Positions 1-9,511 of a stretch of 64,000 bases of DNA are shown here, piece after piece. Under the pieces are notes generated by a model. That model saw only the letters and a program-made list of their open reading frames with translations, did no database searches and had not been told where the DNA came from. This stretch comes from JBBDWJ01 sp963824095 (lineage in GTDB: Bacteria; Acidobacteriota; Terriglobia; Bryobacterales; UBA6623): positions 868,001 to 932,000 of the forward strand of contig CAWGNS010000014.1 in the NCBI GenBank assembly GCA_963824095.1. Reading direction: 5' to 3'. Within the stretch, counting starts at the first letter, position 1, and each line of letters opens with the position of its first letter. Made by a program: the position numbers and the translations under genes.

Positions 1-1768
1 AAAAAGTTCCGCCGGTGTTCTGGCCGCCGTTGAAGACCTGGCCGAGCCGGCGGTACTCGCCGCCGAATTTCCAGGTGTGACTGCCGCGCACCCAGGTCAG
101 CATGTCGTTGAAGACCCAGCTCGGGCGGCGTGTCTTGTTCCCGGCCGGGTCGCCATTGACATCGCCGAAGGGTTCGAAGCCGTCGCTGAACTCGATGCGC
201 GGGGCGGGAACGCTGGAGGCGACGCCGGGGATCCGCGGCAGGCCAACGGCGGCTTTGTAATTGACGCTGCCGTAGGATTCGTTGCGGTTCAGGAACCCCC
301 AACCGAAGTGCTGGACCAAGCCGGGGCCGAAGACGTGGTCGTGATTGAAGCGCAGCAGCCAGGAATTTTGCGGGCTGCTGAAGGGCTCGCTGGCGAGCGC
401 CCGCGGCAGCAGTGAATCGAAATTGGGCGGCGCGGTCTGGTGCCACAGGCTGAAGGTGAAATGATCGCGGTCGCCCAGGTAGTGGTCGATGCGCGTCATG
501 TAGTAGTCGGTGCGCGCCAGCAGCACGTCGGGCACCGGCGTCGGCGCCTGGTAGTTGTTGAGCGGCTGGTTGTTGCTTGGCTCAGGCAGCAGGCGCAGCC
601 AGTCGGCGGCGAGCGAATTGCTGAAGCGGCTGGGGCAGATCACGTTGGGGCGCCCGCCGCATTGAAACTGGTCGCGCGCGACGTTGCCCTGCGCGTCGAC
701 GCGGGTGGAAAGCGGGTCGAAGATCGGAATCAGCTTGCCGTCGGCGTCCTTCCAATCGCTGAAGTCGCCTTGGCGCTGGCCCAGCGAAGGGATCGATAGC
801 GTCGGACGGCGCAGCCCGCCAGCGATGCGGAACGCCTCGTAGTTGAAATAGAAAAAGGTCTGGCGGTCGCCGCCGTGGATGCCGCGCAACTTGACGGGTC
901 CGCTAACGAACCCTCCGGCGTCGTGCTCGATGTCTTTGGGCCGCTCGCCGGCGCCGAACTGCCGGGCGTTGAGCAGCGTGTTGCGGTGGTATTCGTAGCC
1001 GCCGGCGTGAAACTCGTTGGTCCCCGATTTGGTGGTGACGATGATCTGCGCCGAAGTCGTAGAGCCGTATTGCGGCTCGTAGTTCGAGGTGAGGATCTTG
1101 AACTCGGCGATCATGTCGGGGCTCATCGGGAAATCCCAGAACGAAATCATGCCGCTCTGGCTCATGGTGCCCTGCTGCATGGTGATCCCGTCCATGATCG
1201 CCTCGTCGCCCGACTGCAAACCGCCGTTGATGCGGGCGCGGAAGGCCTCGGGCTCGCCGCCGCCGGTGTTGACGCCGGGCGCCAGCACCGCGAAGTTGGC
1301 GGCGTTGCGCGGTCCGCCCGAGACCAGCAGCGGCAGGTCTTGAATGATTTCAGGCGAGACGCCTTCCTCGCGGGTGGCGTTTTCAAAATTGAGCGGCGAG
1401 GCATCGCCGACTACTTCAAGCGTTTTGATGACGGCGCCGAAATCAAGCGTGAAATCGATGCGTACGGCCTGATTGAGCTCCAGCCGGATGCCGCTGCGGG
1501 TGACGGCCTGGAAGCCGTCGGCGCTGACGTCGACGCGGTAGACGCCCTGCTGCAGCAGCGGGACGATGTATTGGCCGTTGATGTCGGAGACGGCGCGGCG
1601 GACGAAGCCGTTTTCCAGGTTGGTGACCAGCACGACGACGCCGGGCACGACCGCCGAGGAAGGATCGAGGATCTGGCCGCTGAGTTGAGCCGAGGGAGTC
1701 TGAGAATAGCCCGCCGGCACGCCGATGGCGAGCAACAAGGCGATCCACAAGCCTCGATAGAAGATCAT
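1..1768 (-). CDS. TonB-dependent receptor, Oar-like, N-terminal part (cut by window edge)
   Basis: The minus frame stays open from an ATG at 1768 to the left edge, about 589 codons. It opens with a signal peptide (MIFYRGLWIALLLAIGVPAG) followed by a carboxypeptidase-regulatory-like beta-sandwich (SGQILDPSSAVVPGV) and then a plug-like region (DASPLNFENA, VLAPGVNTGGG, YEPQYG.TTSAQIIV). The same blocks occur in the same order in the receptor at 5722-9312, so the two are paralogs. Proteins of this family are large outer-membrane barrels of Acidobacteria and Myxococcus (Oar), usually linked to uptake of large substrates; the substrate here is unknown. The barrel C-terminus lies outside the window. 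The gene follows the anti-sigma gene by 52 bases on the same strand, so it is probably the last gene of a sigma/anti-sigma/receptor operon. The ribosome site is weak (GGTGGAAG directly before ATG). Confidence 0.88.
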   Translation of the reverse strand, partial: MIFYRGLWIALLLAIGVPAGYSQTPSAQLSGQILDPSSAVVPGVVVLVTNLENGFVRRAVSDINGQYIVPLLQQGVYRVDVSADGFQAVTRSGIRLELNQAVRIDFTLDFGAVIKTLEVVGDASPLNFENATREEGVSPEIIQDLPLLVSGGPRNAANFAVLAPGVNTGGGEPEAFRARINGGLQSGDEAIMDGITMQQGTMSQSGMISFWDFPMSPDMIAEFKILTSNYEPQYGSTTSAQIIVTTKSGTNEFHAGGYEYHRNTLLNARQFGAGERPKDIEHDAGGFVSGPVKLRGIHGGDRQTFFYFNYEAFRIAGGLRRPTLSIPSLGQRQGDFSDWKDADGKLIPIFDPLSTRVDAQGNVARDQFQCGGRPNVICPSRFSNSLAADWLRLLPEPSNNQPLNNYQAPTPVPDVLLARTDYYMTRIDHYLGDRDHFTFSLWHQTAPPNFDSLLPRALASEPFSSPQNSWLLRFNHDHVFGPGLVQHFGWGFLNRNESYGSVNYKAAVGLPRIPGVASSVPAPRIEFSDGFEPFGDVNGDPAGNKTRRPSWVFNDMLTWVRGSHTWKFGGEYRRLGQVFNGGQNTGGTF

Positions 1769-1820
1769 CTTCCACCCGACAGGCCCGCCCGATTGGGTCA
1801 CCACGAATCGCAATCGCCCA

Positions 1821-4154
1821 TCAGGGAAGATCCCGTGCGGGAGACTGCGCGGCCGGCGGACCGGCGAGCGGTGTGCTGTCTTGCGCGTTCCAATTCTGTC
1901 CGAGCGACCGCAGCCGGCTCTCCAGACGGGGCAGAGCCTCCACCAAGGCGGCGGCCATTTGTTCGGACGAGCCCTGCCGCCGGGCGCCGTTGGCGTTGCC
2001 CGAGTCGGCGAACAGCCCGGTGGTGGCGGCCTCGGTGGACTCGACTTCCTGGAAAATCCGCAGGCTTAGCGCCGCCCAGTCGCCTTGGTCGGCGTCGGGA
2101 CCCGAACCGGCGTCGGACGCGGTGGAGTAGCCGATGGCGGTCGCGTTGCCCACGGTGGTCGCGTTGCCTACGGCGGTCGCCGTGCCCGAGATGGCGCCCG
2201 AGGCGGTGGCGTTTGCCAGCGCCGTAGCCGTTCCTAAGGCGGTGCCCGAGCCGGGCCGGACGTTGTGCGCAGTGCCGGCAGACGCCGCCGGCGGCTGCGA
2301 GTGCCCGTTCGCCACCAGAGTCAGCAATAGCGGCCGAATCTGGCTCTGGATGGCGGCGGTACGCGCGCGCAAACTGGCGTTGTGGTCGGCAAGCATGCGG
2401 TGCAGCAGGGCGGCGGCGGACGGCGGCAGCCGATTACCGGCGTCGCCGCCATAGCGCTCGGCCAGCCGCCGCAAGGCCCAGGCCTCGGTCAGATTGGCGA
2501 GCGAGCTGGAGACGACGCGGTCGGAAAAATCCGAAGCCTGTTGCTCGAGAGGGACAGCCGTTCCCGAGCCCTCCGCCGTGGCACCGGCCTTCTGGCGAAG
2601 ATAGCGCTCCAATTCCGCACGGATCGGCGAATCGGTGGCGACCACCTCCAGCCGCTCGCCGTTTGCGCTCGGGGCGTCGGCTGGGGCGGGGTTCTGGCCG
2701 GCGGGTTTGGCGGAAGCCCTGCGCAGCGCCTCTTCCACAGTCTGAATATCGATCTGCAGCAGGGGCGACGGCGCCAGCTTCGCGAGCCGCTCGAGCAGTT
2801 CGGCCTTGCGCTCATCGCTCTCCACCAGACCGCCGACTTGCACCAGGTGTCCGTCGACGCGCTCGACGCGCACCGGTACGCCGAGGCAGGCGCCCGCCTG
2901 GTGCAGCGCGAAGCGCGCCTCGATCTCGACAAGGTCGAGCTCGGCGGCGGTTGGCACGCGGTGCAGCCGCCCCGGCGGCGGCATTTTCGGCGCCGGCGGA
3001 TCGCCGTCGCGGTGCAAATCGGCCAGGTTTCCGGGCTCGCCGGCGATGCTCACGGATGGCCAGAACAGGTCCTGCTCGACCATGCCCGGGACCAGCCATT
3101 GGGTGCGGCGCGCCCGCAGCCGCAGCTCGACGACGCGGTCGGCGTTGGAGAGCCGCAACAGCTCGATCTTGGGCCGGTAGGTCTGAGCGTCGACTTCCGC
3201 CACGACCTCGATGACGCCCCAGCCGGTCTCGCGGCGTGCCGTGACGCGGTAGGCCTGGCGGCCGTCGTCGGCATTCACCAGCTCGACGTCGGCCTCGACG
3301 CCGTCGCGGAGCCGGAACACGTTGACGTCGGAGGCGATCGAGATCGGCTCCCAGCGGCGGTTGGACAGCCAGTAGAGAAAGCCGGTTTCAAGCTGCTCGA
3401 GGCTGGCGCCTTCGAAGGAAAGCTCGCCGAGCGTGAGGCTCTTGCCGGTTTGCGGAACGCGCGCCACCGCGGTGGCGCCCAGTTGGGCGTTGAAGACGAA
3501 CTCGCGGTCGGGCTCGGGCCGCCAGATGGCGTATTGCAACTTCCCATTGTCGCGTTCCCAGCGGCCGGCGAAGCGCTCGCCGCGCGAGTCGTACCAAACG
3601 CTGAGCAAACCGGTGTGGCGTCCCCGGGCGGGCTTCACTTGGCGAATATCGATTTGGAACTCCTGGTGCAGCGGCCCTTCGAGCAGACGCAGGCTGTCCT
3701 CGTGCTGCAAGGTTTGCGCAAGCACTTCGCTAGGCTCCACATGCCGCGCACGGGCGGCGAACCAGGCGCCCAGCCCGGCGGCCAACACGATGGCGGCCGC
3801 GATGGCGAGAGTCTTGGTGAGAGCCGTTTTCCGGACGCCCGCCACCGTGGGAAACGAAGGCGCGGCGTCGGCGGGGAGCCCGGCTTCCAGCTCGGCGTAG
3901 CGGGCAAAGAACTCACGGCGGGCGCGGGCGATCTGTTGCGGCCCCAGCAGGCCCTCCGGGCACAACGCTTCGCGAAGCTCGCGCACCTGGCGGCCCAACT
4001 CCTCATAGCGCTCGCTGCACGCCCAACACAACGCCAGGTGGCGCTCGACGCGGGCATGCTCGGCCGCCGGCAGATCGTCCGCCAGATAGGCCCTCAGCTC
4101 CGCTTCGTCACAGTGCTCGGGTGACGAGGCTGGCGGCCGGTTCCGGTTCAACAT
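1821..4154 (-). CDS. Giant anti-sigma-factor-like zinc-finger membrane protein
   Basis: This is a 777-residue protein. Residues 15-50 form an anti-sigma zinc-finger helix bundle with the H39-x3-C43-x2-C46 pattern, and one membrane helix lies at about 113-134. The first 140 residues therefore look like a normal anti-sigma factor for the ECF sigma gene immediately upstream, whose end it overlaps by 47 bases. The remaining 640 residues would be periplasmic and are far longer than usual. About residues 150-460 are beta-rich and resemble a lipoprotein-carrier-like sensor. The region near 625-680 is low-complexity Gly/Ala/Thr/Asn sequence with repeats such as GTATAVGNATTVGNATAIG. Its role as anti-sigma factor is inferred from the N-terminus and gene order; the function of the large outer part is unknown. 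Confidence 0.75.
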   Translation of the reverse strand: MLNRNRPPASSPEHCDEAELRAYLADDLPAAEHARVERHLALCWACSERYEELGRQVRELREALCPEGLLGPQQIARARREFFARYAELEAGLPADAAPSFPTVAGVRKTALTKTLAIAAAIVLAAGLGAWFAARARHVEPSEVLAQTLQHEDSLRLLEGPLHQEFQIDIRQVKPARGRHTGLLSVWYDSRGERFAGRWERDNGKLQYAIWRPEPDREFVFNAQLGATAVARVPQTGKSLTLGELSFEGASLEQLETGFLYWLSNRRWEPISIASDVNVFRLRDGVEADVELVNADDGRQAYRVTARRETGWGVIEVVAEVDAQTYRPKIELLRLSNADRVVELRLRARRTQWLVPGMVEQDLFWPSVSIAGEPGNLADLHRDGDPPAPKMPPPGRLHRVPTAAELDLVEIEARFALHQAGACLGVPVRVERVDGHLVQVGGLVESDERKAELLERLAKLAPSPLLQIDIQTVEEALRRASAKPAGQNPAPADAPSANGERLEVVATDSPIRAELERYLRQKAGATAEGSGTAVPLEQQASDFSDRVVSSSLANLTEAWALRRLAERYGGDAGNRLPPSAAALLHRMLADHNASLRARTAAIQSQIRPLLLTLVANGHSQPPAASAGTAHNVRPGSGTALGTATALANATASGAISGTATAVGNATTVGNATAIGYSTASDAGSGPDADQGDWAALSLRIFQEVESTEAATTGLFADSGNANGARRQGSSEQMAAALVEALPRLESRLRSLGQNWNAQDSTPLAGPPAAQSPARDLP

Positions 4155-4677
4155 GCTTCCTCTGGCGGTGATTCAACGCGTCGCAGAGCTTGTGGAAAGC
4201 CCGTGCGAACAGGGTGTCGGCAGACTTGGGGCTGATGCCCAGGCAGGCGCCGATTTCGCGGTACTTAAGTCCCTCCAGGCGAAGCAGCACGACTTCTTCC
4301 TCGCGGGCGCTCAGCAGCGAAAACAGCCGCACCACCTCGGCCAGTTGCAGGCCGCGGTCGAAGTCGGGCTCCAGCCACAGCTTGGGATGGCGCTCGGCGT
4401 CAAGCTGATCGAGCGATTCGAAGACGATGCCGCGGTCTTTGTCGGCATAAAACGAAGACTTCGAGATGCGGTGGCGCAGCACCTTCAAGGTCCAGCCCTT
4501 GGGGCTGCCGATCGATTTTCCGGCGCGCAGGTGGCGGCACAGTTCCAGGAACACCTCCTGAACCAAGTCTTCCGCCAGGGCGACGCTGCCCGTATGGCGG
4601 CAGCCATAGCGGACCAGGGAGGCATACCACGAGTCGAACAACTCGTTGACGATTCTCGAAGTTTCGTACTGAGTCAT
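4108..4677 (-). CDS. ECF-type RNA polymerase sigma factor
   Basis: This 189-residue protein has the two-domain layout of sigma-70 family ECF factors. Region 2 is seen as LAEDLVQEVFLELCRHL, which is the core-polymerase and -10 contact helix. Region 4 is seen as LSAREEEVVLLRLEGLKYR followed by the helix-turn-helix EIGACLGISPKSADTLF. It is the first gene of a minus-strand unit and overlaps the anti-sigma gene by 47 bases, the usual arrangement of a sigma factor with its own inhibitor. The next gene on that strand is a TonB-dependent receptor, and a paralogous receptor starts divergently at 5722, so regulation of one or both receptors is a reasonable inference. Confidence 0.92.
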   Translation of the reverse strand: MTQYETSRIVNELFDSWYASLVRYGCRHTGSVALAEDLVQEVFLELCRHLRAGKSIGSPKGWTLKVLRHRISKSSFYADKDRGIVFESLDQLDAERHPKLWLEPDFDRGLQLAEVVRLFSLLSAREEEVVLLRLEGLKYREIGACLGISPKSADTLFARAFHKLCDALNHRQRKHVEPEPAASLVTRAL

Positions 4678-5721
4678 CGTCCTGCCCGGTACGGCGAGCT
4701 ACTTCCCCGCGGACAACCGGGAACTGGTACGCGGGATCATGCCCGCCCAAAACCGGCACGGCCAGACCGCGGCTGTGCAAACGAGATCCTCCCGCAGCCT
4801 TGGCCGGCCGCGAAGCTGTTTGGCTTCGAAAACCGGCCGCTGGCGCCGCTTTTCGCCGACACGTGGCCACGAACCGCCACAAGACGCGAACGGCTGCGAA
4901 AAACCCCTGGCCGATTATAGCGTGGGCAACCGCTTAGTCAAAGGCATTTGGGCGGGATTTGTCCACCCGAACTCGGTTTCGCATCGAGATTGCGCGGATA
5001 TTCGGGCTGCCCGGAAGTAGCGACGGGTGCTGCCGCGTGTCTCTCGACGTTGGCCCATTCCGCGCTCTGCAAAATGTGGCGCGGGCCTGTGGGCGGCTGC
5101 GCCGGCCTTCCGGGGGCGACTTTTCTTGCTACGCCGGTGGACCGGAACAATCGAGTGAGGACGATATCGCAGGGACAATGTAGCAAGGACGCAGCGCCCT
5201 CCAGGTCGGCCCTGCCGGCCGGAGGCCCGCGCCACAGGGGAGCAGCAGCGAGTTGAATGGGCCAAACCCCAGAGACAGGCGAGAGCGCCTGTCTCCACTT
5301 GAATCGGCGATTCAACACCTGCTATTTAGCACCACAACTACGTGGGTATCTCATTCCCTCAGATATCCGGCCTGGCCCGGTATTTCGCCGATATTCGGCC
5401 GGTATGTGGTCCCAGGATCCAGAGACCCATCCGGGCGGCCTCTCGAAAGCGTCCGTCCGTAACAAATAGGCAATCGATTTGTGGGGAAAAACACCGCCAG
5501 CGGCCCCTACAGAGGTGGGGACTAGTGTATCGACATTAGCCCCGCGTTTTGTGGCGCATAGGAGTGGGGGTCGTCCCCGACGGTGGGGCAAATACGGAAG
5601 CGATCTCAAATCGCCCGAAAACAAGCCGGTCGAGAAGCTGGCGCCACTCCAAACTGCAAACCCTGACCTCCGTGTTTCCGTGGCTCCGAAGGCTGGAAAC
5701 AGGGAAAGGAGAAACACGTAG
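4678..5721. other. Gene-free divergent intergenic region
   Basis: There are 1.04 kb between the ECF sigma gene (leftward) and a TonB receptor gene (rightward). No open frame here has a ribosome site, a recognisable motif or normal codon use. It holds a GGCCGGAGGCC-type palindrome near 5211-5235 and a perfect 10-bp-arm hairpin at 5272-5295. Promoters for both directions are expected here, but I could not identify a convincing -35/-10 pair. Confidence 0.6.
5271..5296. repeat. Palindrome of the GAGACAGGCG family
   Basis: Arms GAGACAGGCG (5272-5281) and CGCCTGTCTC (5286-5295) pair perfectly around a four-base loop. The same sequence forms the ends of longer composite elements at 31358-31597, 35704-35862 and 57600-57750, with a degraded copy at 24270-24289. 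This copy seems to be a solo end. Confidence 0.8.
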
Positions 5722-8700
5722 ATGCATGCGGACAAGCGGGTGAGGGCGATCGGGCTCAGTAGCCTCGCCGTGCTCCTGATTTCGTGGACGTTGATGGGCG
5801 GCTCTGCCTGGGCGCAGTCCTCGCAGGGAACCATCAGCGGAATCGTGCTGGATTCGAGCCAGGCGGCGGTGCCTGGCGCCGCCATCACGCTGAAGGACTT
5901 GGAAAGCAACACCGAACGGCAAGCCACCTCCGGTGTGGACGGGTCGTATTCGTTCCCCAACCTGGCGGCCGGCGACTACAGCCTGCGCGTCAATGCCACG
6001 GGCTTTCGCCTTTACGAACAAACCCGCGTTTCGGTGCGCGTGAACCAATTGGTGCGCCTGGATGTGCGGCTGGAAGTCGGCGCGGTCACCGAGGTCGTCA
6101 CGGTAACGGCCGACGCCTCACCGCTGAACTTCGAAAACGCCACCCACCAGGAAGGCGTCTCGCCGGAAATCATCAACGAGCTGCCGCTGATCGTTTCGGG
6201 CGGCGTGCGCAACGCGGCGAACTTCGCGGTGCTGGCGCCGGGCGTCAACACCGGCGGCGGCCAGGCTTCGGCGTTTCGCTCGCGCATCAACGGCGGCATC
6301 CAGTCGGGCGACGAAGCGATCATGGACGGCGTCAGCATGCAGGAAGGCACCATGAGCCAGAGCGGCATGATCTCGTTCTGGGACTTCCCGATGACGCCGG
6401 ATATGGTCAGCGAGTTCAAGGTGCTCACCACCAACTACGAGCCGCAGTATGGCGCCTCGACCTCGGCGCAGATCATCGTGGAGACCAAAGCCGGCGGCCC
6501 CGAATATCACGGCGCCGCCTACTGGTATCACCGCAACACGGCGCTCAACGCGCGGCAGTTCGGCGCCGACGAGCGACCCAAGGATCTGGAGCACGACTAC
6601 GGCGTCGCCATCGGCGGCCCGGTGAAACTGCCGCTGCTCAACAAAGATCCGCTGAGCACGTTTTTCTATTTCAACTACGAGCGCTATTCGGTGAAAGGCG
6701 GCGTCAGCCGGCCGACGATCACCATTCCGTCGCTCAAGGAGCGCAACGGCGATTTCACCGACTGGGTGGACGCCAACAACCAGTTGATCCCGATCTACGA
6801 CCCGGCGACGACCTCGGTGGGCCCCAACGGTGGGGTCACCCGCCAGCAGTTCGCCTGCGGCGGCGTGCCCAACGTGATCTGCCCCAGCCGCTTCAGCAAT
6901 TCGCTGGCCACCAATTGGCTGCAGCACTTGCCCGACCCGACCAACAACAACGCGCTGAATAACTTCCAGGCGCCGTCGCCGGTCCCCGATTCGTTGATCT
7001 CCGACACCAAGTATTACATCGCGCGCGTCGACAACTATGTGGGCAACAAGGGCCACCTCTACTTCAGCATCTGGCACCAGGACGCGGCGCCCAACTATGA
7101 CGATCTGCTGCCGCGCATTCTCTCCAACGGAACGTTCACCGATCCGCAGAACTCCTGGATCGTGCGCGCCAACTACGACATCACGTTTTCGCCGACCCTG
7201 GTCAACCACTTCGCTTACGGCTTCCTGAACCGCAACGAAGGGTACGGCTCGCTGAGCCTGGAGGAAGACGGCTCCCTGCCGCGGGTTCCCGGCATTCCCG
7301 ACCAGACTTCGGCGCCGACCATCAACTTCAGCGACGGGTTCCGAGGCTATGGCAACTCCAGCGGCCTGAACACGGGCAATAAGACCACCCGGCCGTCGCA
7401 CATCATGAACGACCTGGTGACCTGGGTCCACGGCTCGCACACCATCAAGTTCGGCGGCGAGTTCCGCCACATCGGGCAGGTCTTCAACGACGGCACGAAC
7501 TCCAGCGGCGAATTCAACTTCAACCGCGGCGCGACCTCGATCCTCAACGCCAACAGCGGCAACCCGATCGCCAGTTTCCTGCTCGAGCAGGTGGATAGCG
7601 CGAACGTGAATCTGCGCACCGTGGACCGCTGGGTGGCGCAGGCCCGCGCCTATATCTTGCACCTGGGCGACACCTGGCGCATGACGTCCAAACTGACCGT
7701 GAACTACGGCGTGCGCTGGGATTACTTCACGCCGAGCTGGGAGGAAAACAACCAGCTTTCGTTCTTCGACTCGGAGGGACCGAACGCGGCGGCCGGCGGC
7801 CGGAAAGGGCGTCTCGCCTTTGCCGGGAACGATGCCGGCGAAGCCAGTTTCGGCAAGCGCTACCCCGAAGACGCCTGGAAGGGCGGCTTTGCTCCGCGGC
7901 TGGGCGTTGCCTACGCGGTGAGCGACAAGATGGTGGTCCGCACCGGCTTCGGCATCTCTTACACTCAGGCCTTCTACCCCAACTGGGGCGGCGGCATGAA
8001 CCTCGACGGCTTCAACAACAACGTCACGCGCAGCAGCACGCAGGGCGGACTGGTGCCGGCCTTCGTGTTCAGCCAGGGCTTCCCGGCGATTCAGCCCGGA
8101 GAAACGCCGCCGTTCATCAGTTCCGGTTTCCGCAACGGTCAGGGTATTCTCTACCGGCCGTTTGAAGCCAACCACCGCTCGTATTCGGCGCAGTGGAACC
8201 TCACGATTGAGCGGCAGATCCTGAGCGATTCGCAGATCAGCCTGGCCTACGTCGGCAACCGCGGCGTCCGGTTGCCGTCGCAGATCGCCGGCTTGAACGC
8301 CCTCAACCCCAGTCTGCTGTCGATGGGCGATCAGCTCTTCGACGAATTTCAGCCCGGCCAGACGTCGCTCGACGGCGTCCCGGTACCCTATGACGGCTGG
8401 GTCGAGCAGATGGTGGGCTGCTCTCCTTCGGTCGCGCAGGCGCTGCTGCCTTATCCGCAGTACTGCTCGAACCTGAGGGGCTTGAACGAGAACGCGGGGA
8501 CTTCCTCGTACCACTCGTTCCAGGCCAAATACGAGCAGCGTTTCCGTTCGGGCACCTATGTGCTGGTGTCCTACACGTTCTCGAAACTGCTGACGACTTC
8601 TGGGCACGTGGACTCGGAGGCGCCGACCTGGAGCGGGCTGGCGGGCGTGATCTCGCCGTTCGAGCGTGAGCGCAACTACGCGCTGGCGAGCGACGACGTG

Positions 8701-9312
8701 CCACAGATTCTGTCGGTGGCGTTCGTCCACGAGCTGCCCTTCGGGCGCGGCAAAAAGTACGGCACCAACGCCAGCGGAGTGGTCAACCAACTCATCTCCG
8801 GTTGGGAGCTCAGCGGCGTCGCCCGCGCTTCCTCGGGCATCCCGACCTTCTTCCGCTCCGGTCAGTGCAACATTCCCGGGGCGTTCCAGATGGGATGCCT
8901 GCCGGCGATCACCGCCAGCAGTCCCTTCACCCAGGACACGAGCACGTTCCTCAATAACTTCGACATCGGAACTTCACGGCTCTATGACACAAGCAAGTTC
9001 GAACCCGTCAGCGCCTTCAACTACTACGGCGGGGCGGGCCCGGCCGTGAGCAACTTTCGAACCTTCGGATACAACAACGTGGACTTCACCATCGTGAAGA
9101 ACATCGCGTTCGGCGAGAAGCTGAACCTACAGTTGCGCGGAGAGTTCTTCAACATCTTCAACCTGCACCACCTCGTCGCTTCGGGAAGCGCCCAGGGAGA
9201 CGGCGGGACCTTCGCGTTCAACAACGACATCGCCAGCCCGGACTTCGGCGCCTGGAATGGCACGGTGTCGCCGCCACGCAATATTCAGCTCGGCATCCGG
9301 ATCGAATTCTGA
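5722..9312 (+). CDS. TonB-dependent receptor, Oar-like, with carboxypeptidase-regulatory-like domain
   Basis: This full-length receptor has 1196 residues. The ATG at 5722 has a good ribosome site (AAAGGAG, about ten bases upstream). The signal peptide ends near residue 32 (GGSAWAQ). Next is a carboxypeptidase-regulatory-like domain (about 35-120: GTISGIVLDSSQAAVPGA ... FPNLAAGDYSLRV), a plug domain (about 130-260) and a long barrel ending in aromatic-rich strands (FNIFNLHHL ... NIQLGIRIEF), with Phe as the last residue as usual for outer-membrane beta-barrels. No N-terminal signalling domain of the FecA type is seen, so any link to the ECF system would go through promoter control. It is the paralog of the truncated receptor at the left edge. 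A strong terminator follows at 9346-9386, separating it from the TPR genes. Confidence 0.93.
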   Translation: MHADKRVRAIGLSSLAVLLISWTLMGGSAWAQSSQGTISGIVLDSSQAAVPGAAITLKDLESNTERQATSGVDGSYSFPNLAAGDYSLRVNATGFRLYEQTRVSVRVNQLVRLDVRLEVGAVTEVVTVTADASPLNFENATHQEGVSPEIINELPLIVSGGVRNAANFAVLAPGVNTGGGQASAFRSRINGGIQSGDEAIMDGVSMQEGTMSQSGMISFWDFPMTPDMVSEFKVLTTNYEPQYGASTSAQIIVETKAGGPEYHGAAYWYHRNTALNARQFGADERPKDLEHDYGVAIGGPVKLPLLNKDPLSTFFYFNYERYSVKGGVSRPTITIPSLKERNGDFTDWVDANNQLIPIYDPATTSVGPNGGVTRQQFACGGVPNVICPSRFSNSLATNWLQHLPDPTNNNALNNFQAPSPVPDSLISDTKYYIARVDNYVGNKGHLYFSIWHQDAAPNYDDLLPRILSNGTFTDPQNSWIVRANYDITFSPTLVNHFAYGFLNRNEGYGSLSLEEDGSLPRVPGIPDQTSAPTINFSDGFRGYGNSSGLNTGNKTTRPSHIMNDLVTWVHGSHTIKFGGEFRHIGQVFNDGTNSSGEFNFNRGATSILNANSGNPIASFLLEQVDSANVNLRTVDRWVAQARAYILHLGDTWRMTSKLTVNYGVRWDYFTPSWEENNQLSFFDSEGPNAAAGGRKGRLAFAGNDAGEASFGKRYPEDAWKGGFAPRLGVAYAVSDKMVVRTGFGISYTQAFYPNWGGGMNLDGFNNNVTRSSTQGGLVPAFVFSQGFPAIQPGETPPFISSGFRNGQGILYRPFEANHRSYSAQWNLTIERQILSDSQISLAYVGNRGVRLPSQIAGLNALNPSLLSMGDQLFDEFQPGQTSLDGVPVPYDGWVEQMVGCSPSVAQALLPYPQYCSNLRGLNENAGTSSYHSFQAKYEQRFRSGTYVLVSYTFSKLLTTSGHVDSEAPTWSGLAGVISPFERERNYALASDDVPQILSVAFVHELPFGRGKKYGTNASGVVNQLISGWELSGVARASSGIPTFFRSGQCNIPGAFQMGCLPAITASSPFTQDTSTFLNNFDIGTSRLYDTSKFEPVSAFNYYGGAGPAVSNFRTFGYNNVDFTIVKNIAFGEKLNLQLRGEFFNIFNLHHLVASGSAQGDGGTFAFNNDIASPDFGAWNGTVSPPRNIQLGIRIEF

Positions 9313-9345
9313 CGCCGGGTACGATCTGCCCCTTAGACTGAACCG

Positions 9346-9386
9346 ACCGGCGTCATCCGGAATTTCCGGGTGGCGCCGGTTTTTTT
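9346..9386 (+). terminator. Rho-independent terminator after the TonB receptor gene
   Basis: Arms 9346-9360 and 9366-9380 form a 15-base-pair stem (outer ACCGGCG/CGCCGGT, inner CCGG/CCGG, two G-T pairs) around the loop AATTT. A run of seven T begins at 9380. Confidence 0.9.
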
Positions 9387-9511
9387 GCGGGCTGCAACCA
9401 AGCGAACGGCGGGTGGAATTTGAGGCCGCGCGGCGAACGGCCAGTATAATTGAAGTGGTTTCGCGATCTTCGGGCGGTCCAACGGCCGTCCGGGCCGTCG
9501 GGTCTTCGTGG

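Noticed and set aside
2382..4124. Open frame of 580 codons on the plus strand
   Set aside because: It is the mirror of the anti-sigma gene, with no domain and no ribosome site. The anti-sigma frame has a zinc finger and membrane helix and overlaps the sigma gene.
6118..8790. Open frame of 890 codons on the minus strand
   Set aside because: It lies fully opposite the TonB receptor gene, is rich in Ala/Arg/Val/Gly with no domain, and reflects GC-rich third positions of the real gene.
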